Below are positions 1-8,887 of a stretch of 20,957 nucleotides of DNA, piece after piece. The translations under genes and the position numbers were made by a program. The stretch is from CAYWBW01 sp964456745 (lineage in GTDB: Bacteria; Patescibacteriota; Gracilibacteria; GCA-2401425; JAJOLG01): assembly GCA_964456745.1 (NCBI GenBank), contig CAYWBW010000032.1, positions 1-20,957 of the forward strand, given 5' to 3'. Position 1 is the first letter of the stretch; each line of letters starts with the position of its first letter. The notes beneath the pieces are model-generated. The model made no database searches. It was not told where the DNA came from and saw only the letters and a program-made list of their open reading frames with translations.

Positions 1-44
1 TTATACTTATTTTTTTATAAAGATTTAGCTTTATATATTGTAAG

Positions 45-1244
45 TTAGCAATCTCCAATAATCTTTGAAACAAGCATTTCATATTCTTCTTTTGTGTATT
101 GTTTGTTTAGGATGCAATATTTAGCTTTTTTTAATGATGTAGACCCAAAACAATCTTCAACATCATTAAAACAATATGAACAATATAAGGCATTTTTTCA
201 AACCAATATATTGCTCAAGATGATGCTATATCAAGATGCACATTGAATATCATAAAGCAATTCTCATTCTGCTGCGGATGAACAATCCATACAGTCTTTG
301 AGATCAGAGTCAATACTATGACAATATTTAATATCTTCAGATTTATATACATCATAACAACTAATACAATTCTTTGAATTAAGAATATTATCTCACATGC
401 AATTTTCTACAGATTTATTATAGCTTGCTCTATGGATCGATCTGGCTTTAAGCTTAGTAAACTTAGATTTATATTTATCAATTGCCTTTACATCATTTTT
501 TATTTCATTATAAACACTTTCATATTCCTCCTTGCTTACTTTTTTATTATTAACACAATGTTCAGCATTTATTAATCATGAGCAAAGAATACAGTTCTTA
601 CATGATTTACAATCAAACAAAAAGGCTGAATCATTGCAATTATTACATTTTTCTAAAAATATTGAGTTATAACAATTTGATGATTCAATACATTCATAAA
701 GAATTTCGGAGTTTTTACAATAGCTGCAATCAACTAAGTTTTTAACAAAATGACATGCATTATCATAATAACAGTTTTCTCAATATCATAAATCAAAACA
801 CATGTAAGAATCTTTTGAGTTCCATGTAAAATTCAAATATGGACAATTTTGATTTTTAGTAACGGCAAGATTTATTTTAGGAACAGTATTAAGTAATTCT
901 AAAAATTGTTCAAAAAATCATCTATTGAAATCAAAATCTTTTCAATGATCTATTCAGTTAAAATCGTCACTCCAATAACAATCCTCACAATAAATCAATT
1001 TAACAGGTGAATCACTGGAAAAATTTGAAACAATACTTTTTTTGCACTTATCACATTTTCTACTGTAAAGCTTCCTCTCATTTCTAAATGTTAATCTTAG
1101 TTGATCTCTACATATTGGACACATGACAGGACTAGGAATCTCATACTTCTTACCCAAAAAAACAGGGCTAACCTTATCATAAAAATCAAAATCCTCCTGA
1201 GTAATCTCAAACTCAATTGAACATTGTTTGCAATTCTTATGCAT
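45..1244 (-). CDS. CPR-type cysteine-rich zinc-ribbon protein, short paralogue
   Basis: With TGA read as Gly the frame is open for 399 residues from ATG 1244 to TAA 45-47. The N-terminus carries four CxxC pairs (C5/C8, C42/C45, C64/C67, C86/C89), which suggest two zinc ribbons. Between them is the recurring string FRNERKLYSRKCDKC, and later FDFNRGFFEQF. The middle is rich in Cys-Asn pairs of the NCxNC type, and it ends with a CILNKQYTKEEYE block. Proteins of this build are widespread and uncharacterised in CPR bacteria; the metal-binding role is inferred. The paralogue at 5616-7364 has about 180 more C-terminal residues, including a third zinc-ribbon motif, so this copy looks C-terminally shortened although its frame is intact. 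The two genes share their promoter region. Function unknown. Confidence 0.85.
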
Positions 1245-1277
1245 AAAGCTTTTTTATTAGTAAATAAGGTTAATTAG

Positions 1278-1305
1278 ATTTTACATACAGCAATAGCATT
1301 AGCAA
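1278..1305 (-). promoter_or_regulatory. Putative promoter of the 1244 gene, conserved with its paralogue
   Basis: On the minus strand TTGCTA (1305-1300) and TAAAAT (1283-1278) are separated by 16 nt, with the ATG about 34 nt downstream of the -10. The block extends upstream through the complement of 1322-1330 (AAATGGC) to a TAAGTCATG string near 1341-1349. The same elements precede the paralogue at 7364. From 1298 to 1331 about 28 of 34 bases match the corresponding stretch there, which supports a functional regulatory region. Confidence 0.5.
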
Positions 1306-1411
1306 GTCTGATTATAACAAAGCCATTTATCTTATATTTCATGACTTAAGTATTCCACTTTTATCCCAAAATATCTCATTATAATAATAAAATTCTTAAT
1401 TAGACCAAAAT

Positions 1412-1582
1412 ATGAATCAAACTCAAATAAAAATACTAGGATATTGAGATGCAAAAGCAATATTGCAAATTTTTCACCAGAACTTTGATAATATTATTAA
1501 ACAGTGATTAATTAATGTTACACTTCTTATGCGAGGCATAAGCTTCTCAGATATGCTCTTTAAAGGAAAGAATATTTTGTAA
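1412..1582 (+). CDS. Small ORF, 56 aa, unknown
   Basis: ATG 1412 to TAA 1580-1582 is open under table 25 and has two in-frame TGA codons. The product begins MNQTQIKILGYGDAKAIL and resembles nothing I recognise. It sits in the gap between the zinc-ribbon gene and the toxin gene, both on the opposite strand. Codon use is not distinctive enough to separate a real gene from a chance frame in AT-rich DNA. Confidence 0.3.
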
Positions 1583-1596
1583 TAGGTAGTAGACTT

Positions 1597-1989
1597 TTAA
1601 TTAGAGATTAATTCTCAATCTTTCAAAATTTCATATTTTCAATCCTGATAATCCTCCAATGTCGAATCAATTCTATCCACAAGCAATTTTTCCATAGCAT
1701 TGAGAGAAATATTATCATCAGATTTTCACTTTTGCCTAATAATAATGGGGAAATATTGATTATTTTTGACTAGTAAAACAACAATCATCCTAAACTTTGA
1801 TCACTTTCACACCCTAAGTTTTGCCATTTTAAGATTCTTAATGTTAACTCATCACAAATAAGCTTCTCACTTTCTTGCAATTTTCTTTTTAAAAAATCTT
1901 AGAACTCAATTTTCAATTTCAGAATACTCAATTTCAGCAGTGAGCTTTTTGAATTCCTTACTTTTAAATGTTTTTGATATAATTATCAT
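1597..1989 (-). CDS. RelE/ParE-superfamily-like toxin
   Basis: The 130-residue product runs from ATG 1989 to TAA 1597-1599. It is the second gene of a two-gene unit, the usual place of the toxin in RelBE-type systems, and it overlaps the antitoxin stop in the string ATGATAA. The core, KMAKLRVGKGSKFRMIVV followed by a short strand and a PIIIRQKGK segment, fits the RelE fold pattern in which basic residues on central strands contact mRNA on the ribosome. RelE-family toxins typically cut mRNA; activity here is inferred. At 130 residues it is longer than most RelE proteins (about 90-100) because of an acidic C-terminal tail. HigB-like or an inactive relative are alternatives. Confidence 0.6.
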
Positions 1990-2228
1990 TGAATTACTTT
2001 TTCAAATTTCTTAAGAGAGTTTTGAACCTTAGATGAATAAACTGCATCTTCTAATACATGGTCAAATGTCCTATTATTCACAGACAATGATACAGATTTC
2101 TTTTTAATTAGATCATGATAAAAGGCTTTTGTAAGTGCAGACAGGCTTAAGCCCATTTGCTTAGCAACTCCCATAGCTTGTTTTTTAAGATTATCATCGA
2201 TTTTTATTACATATTGTACAGTAGACAA
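1983..2228 (-). CDS. RelB/DinJ-like ribbon-helix-helix antitoxin
   Basis: The 81-residue product begins with a short strand, VQYVIKIDDNLKKQA, followed by helices VAKQMGLSLSALTKAFYHDL. This is the ribbon-helix-helix pattern of RelB/DinJ antitoxins, which bind the operon's own promoter and neutralise the partner toxin through a C-terminal helix. Under the standard code it would stop at TGA 1986-1988. Under table 25 that codon is Gly and the stop is TAA 1983-1985, so the gene ends inside the toxin start as ATGATAA. A strong promoter with a palindrome lies directly upstream at 2252-2280, as expected for autorepression. Confidence 0.75.
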
Positions 2229-2251
2229 AATTTTTTAGATTAATTTATTTA

Positions 2252-2280
2252 AGTATATACTTAGTATATATCAAAGTCAA
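2252..2280 (-). promoter_or_regulatory. Promoter and likely operator of the toxin-antitoxin operon
   Basis: On the minus strand TTGACT (2280-2275), a 17-nt spacer and TATACT (2257-2252) lie 24 nt before the antitoxin ATG. The spacer and -10 contain the perfect inverted repeat TATACT-A-AGTATA. A repressor binding it would cover the -10 box, consistent with autoregulation by the ribbon-helix-helix antitoxin. Operator function is inferred. Confidence 0.65.
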
Positions 2281-2419
2281 TTGCAAATTTATCTCATCTA
2301 ACTATATCCAGAAGCTTCTTTGGAATTATATCATTTTTTTCAACTAATAATATTTTAATTTCCTTTTGTTTATCTATCATTTGAACTCATTTTACATCAA
2401 ATAAGTGAGCCACTCTCAT
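2261..2419 (-). CDS. Small ORF upstream of the toxin-antitoxin operon, 52 aa
   Basis: ATG 2419 to TAA 2261-2263 is open under table 25 and encodes MRVAHLFDVKGVQMIDKQ, then a Lys/Ile-rich stretch ending AIDFDIY. A second short frame starts at the ATG near 2481 and reads MNDPMLELARLALPGEWL. It covers the DNA just upstream and overlaps this one, so a single older gene may have been split by a frameshift here. The stop codon lies inside the toxin-antitoxin promoter. No family recognised; may be a remnant. Confidence 0.3.
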
Positions 2420-2603
2420 GGAAGTGCAAGCCTTGCTAATTCAAGCATTGGATCATTCATAAATGTAATTATAAAATATAAATCTTTTTAATTACATATA
2501 TTTATTGATTTGTGGATTGCCTAGCATTGCAAAATGAGAAATTGCTAAAATTTGCCTTATTTTCCTATTATTGATAATATATATAAGAATTATTTACTTA
2601 TAA

Positions 2604-2777
2604 TGTTCTAATGAAAGCATCTACAAAAAAAACGTTCTAATAATAAACGAAAAAACTTGAGAGAAATTCTACTGAGATGACCCCTATGTTTTAATGGAGG
2701 ATTTAGGAAAGAAATATAAATGAGTAAACTTTAAAGTAGAAATATTAAATCCAAAGTATAAATTTTATATGAAATAA
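2604..2777 (+). CDS. Small protein upstream of the aspartic protease; start unresolved
   Basis: The frame is open from 2604 (after TAA 2601-2603) to TAA 2775-2777 and reads NVLIINEKTGEKFYGDD, then YVLMEDLGKKYKGVNF and ends KFYMK. It looks coding but has no ATG, GTG or TTG in frame. The nearest ATG (2611, MKASTKK) is in another frame and meets this one at a run of eight A (2625-2632), where one more A would join the two. So a homopolymer error, a real mutation, programmed slippage or a rare start are all possible. The stop is 1 nt before the protease start, implying co-translation. Function unknown. Confidence 0.45.
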
Positions 2778-2778
2778 T

Positions 2779-3156
2779 ATGCAATGTATTCCTTTATCAT
2801 TATGAAGTCATGATTGTTATTATGTTGAATCTAATATCTATAAACAAAAAGAGAAATTTTTAATAGATACATGATTTTCATCATATTTATGTTTATCTGA
2901 AAAACTTAAATATCTTTTTCAAGATATTAATACATATACTACATTTGAAACTGAATACACACTTGCAGATAGTTCAAAAAAGGTATTTATTCAATATTCA
3001 ATTCCAAAATTATTAATTTTTAATAAAGAATTCAAAAATATATTTATTACTTTTAATAAAGATGAAAGTATTATTGGTGTAAAATTACTAGAAAAATTGT
3101 GATCGAGGTTAGAAATTAATTTTAATGAAAAGAAATGATTTATTTTTATTGATTAA
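2779..3156 (+). CDS. Clan AA (retropepsin-like) aspartic protease
   Basis: The 125-residue product (ATG 2779, TAA 3154-3156) has the two hallmarks of retropepsin-like proteases. One is a hydrophobic-DTG motif at about residues 28-40, KFLIDTGFSSYLCL, with the catalytic Asp. The other is a downstream hydrophobic-hydrophobic-Gly loop, SIIGVKLLEKLGSRLEI, like the psi-loop followed by the 'G.dfLekf.l.idf' strand of the family. The length fits one lobe that would work as a homodimer. No transmembrane segment or signal peptide is visible, so it is probably cytoplasmic. The small gene ending 1 nt upstream may be a partner or substrate. Proteolysis is known for the family; its target here is unknown. 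Confidence 0.72.
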
Positions 3157-3203
3157 AAGAGATAATTCCTCAATATAAAATTAATTTTCTCCAATCTGAT
3201 TAG

Positions 3204-3548
3204 AAGGCTATTATATTTATTTTCAGTTTCCATGGTGGATACATTAAAATAATATGCTTTTTTGCCAAATATATCTATTTCCTAGTTATCAATATTCATC
3301 AAATAAAAATGGGAATAAATCATATGATTTGATATAAATTAGGAATTTCATTAAGAACGAAAAATGCAAGAATAATGGTAAATGCGGGTGTTATAGATCT
3401 CATTGATACAGATTTTTGGATTGAAATTCTATGTACGCCTTCTATCCAAAATATTTTTGAAAGTCATAGTAATAAAAATCAACTGAATATTAAATATGGA
3501 AAAGATTTATATAGTTGGTCTGTAGTTGGAATATCAGAAATAAAGTAA
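3204..3548 (+). pseudogene. Decayed dUTPase-like remnant
   Basis: From ATG 3309 the frame encodes 79 residues containing RIMVNAGVIDLIDTDFWIEI. This resembles the dUTPase motif around 'NA.GVIDsdYrGEI', and the later LNIKYGKDLYSW recalls the 'I.kGdRIaQlV' motif. The same frame is open upstream to TAG 3201-3203 without a normal start, and beyond that TAG it continues to 3157. Key dUTPase residues (the Tyr/Arg-Gly-Glu part) are not preserved. I read it as a remnant of a dUTPase-like gene that lost its start, but the similarity is weak and judged by eye. It may instead be a short hypothetical gene beginning at 3309. Confidence 0.35.
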
Positions 3549-3554
3549 GCAAGA

Positions 3555-4169
3555 ATGAAAAGAAATATTGTAGAAATTATGCTTCTAAAAAACATGATAA
3601 AAGAAGAGCTTACTTTTTTTCTAACTTTTCTCATAAAGTAGTTTCATACTGGGGCTAGCATTGTTCATATTAATATTAGTAAGTCTCACAGGTTAAATGT
3701 TAGTTTTCATGGAAATAGTATTATAAAAGCTCAAATAGCCATCATTATTGCTCATAAATAATGCTTTTTTGGAGATCTTTCTCACATAAAGAGTTCAAAT
3801 AATACAAAGCTAAAAAATATTTCCATAAGTAATATAATACTAGCATTTCAAGCAGTGGTTTTTGAAAGTCACCAAAAAACAAATAGATAAAATAATATTC
3901 AAATAAATATTGATGTTAACAATAAATCCATCCATATATTTTTAATTTTAAAATCTCACCATTTATTTTTTATTGTCAGCATTAGTGCAAAGAAAATACA
4001 TGAAAATAATGTACTCCATGCAAGTGAAAAAAGATGAGATAGGTTTGAATATGAAAGTATTGTAATTATTGGAAATAAACTTCATAGTAATGTATGAAAT
4101 ATTATTGATAATTCTCACTGCTTTGTATTTGATAGTTTATGAAACATTTTTCTATATCAATTTTATTAA
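3555..4169 (+). pseudogene. Stop-interrupted coding remnant, family unknown
   Basis: A single frame from ATG 3555 to TAA 4167-4169 covers about 204 codons but is broken by TAG 3639, TAA 3759 and TAA 3888. In AT-rich DNA like this a random frame would be expected to hit TAA or TAG roughly every 14 codons, so three internal stops in this length point to a former gene. Pieces read RLNVSFHGNSIIKAQIAIII and FEYESIVIIGNKLHSNVG. I cannot name the family. It follows the dUTPase-like remnant by 6 nt, so both may derive from one transferred operon. Confidence 0.45.
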
Positions 4170-4222
4170 TGCTTAACTGACTTCAATAACTATTGTTACT
4201 ATAAGGTGAATATTTACAACAT

Positions 4223-4243
4223 ACTTTTATTTTAAATAAAAGT
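4223..4243. repeat. 10-bp inverted repeat at the end of the YbaK-like gene
   Basis: ACTTTTATTT and AAATAAAAGT flank a single T, spanning the stop codon of the minus-strand YbaK-like gene and facing the 3' end of the plus-strand remnant. It could form a weak bidirectional terminator, but neither side is followed by a clear T-run. Confidence 0.3.
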
Positions 4244-4699
4244 CACATTATCCAAATCATCTAAAATCTTCTTTAAATCTTTTGGACTAAATTGAATAGT
4301 TTTTGTAGTAAGTCATGGACTAAACAAATAATTATCAAATTCAAATACCTTATTATCAACAATCGTAAAAATTTTAGAATTAAATCAAAATGGAGCTACG
4401 CATCATGGCACACAATGAATAATATTCTTAACATCATCATTTGAAGCTATACTAAGTTTTTCTCATGTGATTTCTTTCATTTTTTTAAAATCAACTTTTT
4501 CTCATTGAACAGTTATGAAGATGTAATAATTTCATTTTTTATTATTCATGAATACATTCTTACTTTCAACTCACTCCCAGTTGTGATTATTTTTTTCTTT
4601 TTCAGCATCTTCGTAAGTAAGAATTGGATCATGATCAAATTCTTTGTAGTTAATGTTATACTGTTTTAGAGTTTCGATTATCTTTTTGTATAGTTTCAT
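4232..4699 (-). CDS. YbaK/ProX-family aminoacyl-tRNA deacylase
   Basis: The 155-residue product (ATG 4699, TAA 4232-4234) has the YbaK/EbsC layout. There is an N-terminal 'H.PI.TYEDAE' stretch, then VFMNNKKGNYYIFITVQGEK with the conserved central strands, then SIASNDDVKNIIHCVPG, and the diagnostic VAPFGF loop (family 'PG.vsPFG'). These enzymes hydrolyse mischarged aminoacyl-tRNA, for example Cys-tRNA(Pro) or Ala-tRNA(Pro), in trans. Which amino acid is removed here cannot be told. It is the last gene of a tight minus-strand run, starting 10 nt after the EamA permease stop. Confidence 0.82.
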
Positions 4700-4709
4700 A
4701 ATTTAATAT

Positions 4710-5597
4710 TTAAGTAATTAGAAAAGCTCACATTATGATTATTAATATTGAAATAATTTTCAAGCTTAAAATTCATTTTCATAATTCCTCTTTTATAATT
4801 TTTGGATAAAATATACTTAAAAAAACTGCAATTATTAATACAAACATTGGCTGAATTGATATCATTGCGTTTACCAATGTCACAGATCATATTGAGCTTG
4901 CCAATGTAATGAATAAATAACCAAGTAAGTTCCATCATTCATTTAAAAAAGTTAAAACTAAAGGTTTTTTAGACTTTTGAAAAAGCAATTGTTTAAAATC
5001 ATTAAAATGAATTATTATAAAAGGAATCACAAAAATAAAAGAAGTAATCCTGATATGTGCAAAAATAGTCCAAAAATCACTAATTTCAAGTAAATATTTA
5101 GTTATAACCTGCGTTACCGAATAACATCATACCGAAAGTAAGATAAAAAAAACTGATTTATCAAATTTAAATCATATTCATTGTTTATAATTTATTAAAA
5201 CAGCTCAAATAACTAATAACAATATTCAATAGTAAGTATTAATATTTTCAAAAATTTCTCATAAAAAAATAAAAGCAAATAATCAAACAAATATTGGCGT
5301 TGTATAAAAAATAGGAACAAGTCTTGAAACTTCTTGATCTGTTTGTAAAGCTTTAAAGTATGTAATAGCTGTAAGAGTACTAAATATTCAAGTTATTAAT
5401 GTAAGAAATAATTCAAAATATGGTAATATTTCAATCGATTTATAAAATATAATAACAATTCATACTATTAATCAAATAATTCAAAGTATAATAATTAGAA
5501 CATAAAGATTTTTAATAAGTTTTGTTAGTACATATTTATCAACAATACTTGCTATTGCCCATAATAATGCTCCTAGTAATGAATAAGCTATCCACAT
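4710..5597 (-). CDS. EamA/DMT-superfamily permease
   Basis: The 295-residue product (ATG 5597, TAA 4710-4712) is almost entirely hydrophobic, with about ten transmembrane segments in two similar halves, the DMT (EamA) plan. It opens MWIAYSLLGALLWAIASIVDKY, where many family members have W-at-the-start and a 'D/KY' charge after the first helix. The loop KALQTDQEVSRLVPIF matches the 'al......sva.pl..l.P' re-entry segment. The second half has SSIGSVTLVNAMISIQPMF. Family members export metabolites or amino acids across the inner membrane; the substrate is unknown. It lies 18 nt after the zinc-ribbon gene and 10 nt before the deacylase gene, so the three are probably co-transcribed. Confidence 0.8.
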
Positions 5598-5615
5598 AAT
5601 AATATTCTTTATATT

Positions 5616-7364
5616 TTAATACACCTCTCCCAAATAACACTCCTTACAATAAACTATCTCTTCTCTGTCAGGAGAATAAGTAGTCTGAATATCCTTCTCA
5701 CATTTCATACACTTCCTATCAAATAACTTCCTAGGATTTCTTAATTTCATCCTAGCTTTATGTCTCTCATCTGGATGCAAATGCGGAACTGGGATATTAT
5801 GCTCTCTATAAAATTCAAGTTCTTGTGAAATGATTTTGAATGGTCTTTGAGATACTTCGCATTTTATTGCCCAGTTTAGTATATCGTCAGGAACATCTTT
5901 AATTTTGTCTGGAAGTTTATTTGCTGGTATTGTTTTTTCCATGTCAGGCATGTGATCTTCTTGATCTTTCCATTTCCAACCCTTGCGTATGGGCGCGATT
6001 AATCGCTTTCATGAGTTAATGTTATTATCAAATAATCATTTTGAATATGTATTTAAACATTCTTCTTTTGTCAAAGTAAAATACTCTTGTGCTATTGTTT
6101 CATTATAAGCAAATGGAGATAATTCTATTGGAAAGAATTCTCACCATTCTCAAGTGGATTTCATATGCTCAATTATTTTTGGAACCAGCTGATTATATTC
6201 TTCTTTTGTATATTGTTTGTTTAGTATGCAGCACTTTTTGTTGTGCATAGAAGTACATCAAAAGCAATATGAACAATTAACACAATTTATACAATACAAT
6301 ATATTATCACTAAACCAAACTTTTGATACAAAGCTATTATATTGACCTGTGTAACTTTCACATTCATAAGATAATACTGTATCAAAACTTCAATAAACGC
6401 TGCAATCATAACAATCTTTTGAATCATATCAATCTATACAATATTTTAGATTTTCCGATTTTCCTGTGTCAAAAGTATTTATACAGTTAGTACAATTTAT
6501 AATATAATCTCAAGTACAATTATCAGCACTTTTTCAGTGATAATATTTTTTTATATTTCCCTTACTTATGTTGTTTATTTTATTTTTCAATGTATTAACA
6601 AATTTATAATTTGATAAATCATATTTCTTAATTGCATTAAAGTAGTCTTCTTTTGAATATTCCTTGTTAAAAATATAATATTGTTTTGATATCAGGTTTG
6701 TACATCAAAAACAATTCATGCATCAAATACAATCAATTAAAAAGTAGGAATCTGAGCAGTTTTGACAATTTTGAGAATAAAAAAGTTTATAACAATCTTC
6801 GCTATCTACTACTTCATAACAAAGCTCGCAGGAAGTAGAGTTGGCAATGTCTGCACATGATTTACATTTAAGTACTTTTCTTCAATAAAATACATCTTCA
6901 CAGTGTTCTATCCATCATAGTGTCATATAGCAATTCTTACAATATGCAGCATAATTAGAATACTCTGAGTTTTCATTGCTGGCAGTATTTAATGATATTT
7001 TAGGAACTTGTAATTCTAAATAGCTAAATTGTTCAAAAAAAGTTTTATTAAAATCAAAATCAATTCAATAATTAGAACAATCCCATTTGTCTGACCACCA
7101 TTCAGTTTGTTCATACACCTTATGAGGCTTGTCTGAAGAATGTATTGAAACTATTGTTTTTCAAGTTAAGTCACATTTTCTTTTATATAATTTCCTTTCA
7201 TTTCTAAAAGAAAGTCTTCTTTGTTGTCTGCAATTTGGACAATTAGTTGGGGCTGGTATCTGATATTTCTTTCACTCAAATACAGGGCTAACTTTATTAT
7301 AAAAATTCAAATCATCTTGAGTGATTTCAAATTCAACAAAACATTGCTTACATTGTTTTTGCAC
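5616..7364 (-). CDS. CPR-type cysteine-rich zinc-ribbon protein, full-length paralogue
   Basis: The 582-residue product starts at GTG 7364: the next upstream codons are TTA and then TAA, and no ATG is in frame nearby. It ends at TAA 5616-5618. The N-terminus has C5/C8 and C42/C45 CxxC pairs and the strings RNERKLYKRKCDLTGK and EWWSDKWD. The middle has many Cys-Asn pairs and ends with CCILNKQYTKEEYN. The C-terminal third adds the conserved PLDP-like HPDERHKARMKLRNPRKLFD segment and a last ribbon with KCMKC and YCKECY. This end, with IQTTYSPDREEIVYC, is the typical finish of these CPR proteins. Role unknown; zinc binding inferred. It heads a run with EamA and YbaK-like genes. Eight or more in-frame TGA codons show the recoding. 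Confidence 0.87.
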
Positions 7365-7393
7365 TAATTATTTTAAATAAATATCTCAATGGA

Positions 7394-7422
7394 ATTTTAG
7401 CTTGCAACAAAAACATTAGCAA
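7394..7422 (-). promoter_or_regulatory. Putative promoter of the 7364 gene, conserved with its paralogue
   Basis: On the minus strand TTGCTA (7422-7417), a 17-nt spacer and TAAAAT (7399-7394) lie 29 nt before the GTG start. The region 7415-7448 is about 28/34 identical to the block before the 1244 gene, and a TAAGTCATG string recurs at 7483-7491. The distance from that string to the -35 is longer here by roughly 25 nt. Confidence 0.5.
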
Positions 7423-7568
7423 ATCTAATTTAACTAAAGCCATTTATAATCAATTTAACTGCTGTGGTATTTTTATTATTTACATGACTTAGATTATCAT
7501 ATTTATATGTTTAATTAATATATATAGTATAAATGATCTATTATATACAGCTTTAATTGAATAAATTG

Positions 7569-8015
7569 CTAAATATGTAGAGATTTACATTCACTATTAC
7601 AAATATTCTTTACATCAGGAGTTTTAAAATATCAATCTAGTTTATCAGAAATATAAAACGCTGCTTTCTTAGTATCTTCTAATACTTTTTCTCTTTCTTC
7701 TAATTTGCATTCTTTATTTATAACTGTATCTGTATTAAGTATAATAATAGTGAGATGTTCACGAATTTCTGATTGTGCATGATATTTTAGAATTTCTGCT
7801 TCTTTCTTATAAATCTTAGTGATTCTTTTACATCACTTTTCACATGATTTCTTAATTTCCATGTCACAATGTTTTATGATAGGTCAAATTAATATGTTTT
7901 TGATTTCATTTAACTCTTTATCACTTTTTTTTGAATCACTTAAAATACTTAGAGCTTTTTCTATAACTGAATACAGCGTTTTAACTTTACATGAATAAAT
8001 TTTATCATTTTTCAT
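7569..8015 (-). CDS. Hypothetical soluble helical protein with cysteines
   Basis: The 148-residue product (ATG 8015, TAG 7569-7571) starts MKNDKIYSCKVKTLYSVIEK and looks all-helical and highly charged, with many Lys and Glu. It contains several Cys, including KHCDMEIKKSCEKGCKR and NICNSECK near the C-terminus, which could bind a metal. No signal peptide or membrane segment. I do not recognise a family. It is divergent from the 8201 gene across a 185-nt intergenic region. Confidence 0.65.
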
Positions 8016-8147
8016 AAAAATAAATTTAATATTTACAACTAATATAATAAGGCTTTATCAGATAATTGTAGAAAATATGCTGAATTTATCTAATGGTAGA
8101 ATTAACTAGTAAAATCTATTTATACATATTACTATTTTTTTAGCACA

Positions 8148-8176
8148 TTGATTATAACGAATTATTAATATAAAGT
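8148..8176 (+). promoter_or_regulatory. Possible promoter of the 8201 gene
   Basis: TTGATT (8148-8153), a 17-nt spacer and TAAAGT (8171-8176) lie 24 nt before ATG 8201. The -10 is a weak match. The rest of the 8016-8200 gap between the divergent genes holds only AT-rich sequence with no gene that I can see. Confidence 0.3.
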
Positions 8177-8200
8177 TTTATATATAAATACTAATAACAT

Positions 8201-8611
8201 ATGATTAGAAAAATTCTGCTTGAAAATCTCTATCTATGATGAAAAAATAGAATTCGTGATACTGAATTTATTAGTGATCTAAATTTTTTGCCATCATTGT
8301 CATTTTTGCTTAAAGAAATTCATTGAAGCAACTGAGATATTGCATTAATCTGAAGAAATTTTGCTTCAGAGTTTTCTCCTTGTTTATTAAGGGCTAATTT
8401 AGAAAATTTGTTTCTGTTTCTCGTAAGTAATCCAAGCATAGAAAATAAAGATTCAGAAAAGTTCAGAATTGCTTACATTACAATCATTAAATTTGCTAGA
8501 AGAAGAGCTCAGAAATCTATTTCAGAATTTTGAAGATTTGATAAATTTATTGCGGGTGTATTTAAATCAGCTTATTTTGATGAGTTCCAAATGTATATTG
8601 AAAGAAAATAG
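8201..8611 (+). CDS. Hypothetical protein, 136 aa
   Basis: ATG 8201 to TAG 8609-8611, with six in-frame TGA codons read as Gly. The product starts MIRKILLENLYLGGKNRIRD and continues FLLKEIHGSNGDIALIGRNF. Its C-terminal part is a mixed basic helix with KFARRRAQKSISEFGRF. No signal peptide or transmembrane segment. No family recognised. It is followed after 62 nt by a small plus-strand gene that has its own TATAAT. Confidence 0.6.
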
Positions 8612-8660
8612 ATCAAGTATCAACCATTGACAAAAGATTCTAGGTATAGTAAGCTAATTA

Positions 8661-8666
8661 TATAAT
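8661..8666 (+). promoter_or_regulatory. TATAAT box very close to the 8674 start
   Basis: TATAAT ends 7 nt before ATG 8674, so transcription from it would begin at or next to the start codon and give a leaderless mRNA. No good -35 lies at the matching distance. A TTGACA at 8627-8632 is too far from it and would pair with a poor TAAGCT at 8650-8655. Confidence 0.35.
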
Positions 8667-8673
8667 ACTATTT

Positions 8674-8844
8674 ATGAATGCAGTTGGACAAACAGATTTC
8701 CATAATAAAAATTGAACTTTAAAAGAGTCTATGTTGAAGGAATATATCGTTTATTGTGAATCTCTGTGATTTAAAACATGTAAGCTATCTGAAATGCAAA
8801 GTATTACGAAAAAAATGGTAGCTAAGTTGTCAGAGACAGATTAA
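8674..8844 (+). CDS. Small protein, 56 aa, unknown
   Basis: ATG 8674 to TAA 8842-8844 encodes MNAVGQTDFHNKNGTLKESM, then LKEYIVYCESLGFKTCKLSE and an amphipathic Lys-rich end. It is soluble and compact with two Cys. It may be a small regulator or partner of the gene at 8201, but nothing identifies it. Confidence 0.5.
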
Positions 8845-8887
8845 TATTTTCTTGTAGAGGAATAGCTACAACTATTTTTTTGCCAAT

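Noticed and set aside
4696..4938. An 80-codon minus-strand frame
   Set aside because: It is an out-of-frame shadow of the EamA permease gene, which reads through TGA codons in another frame.
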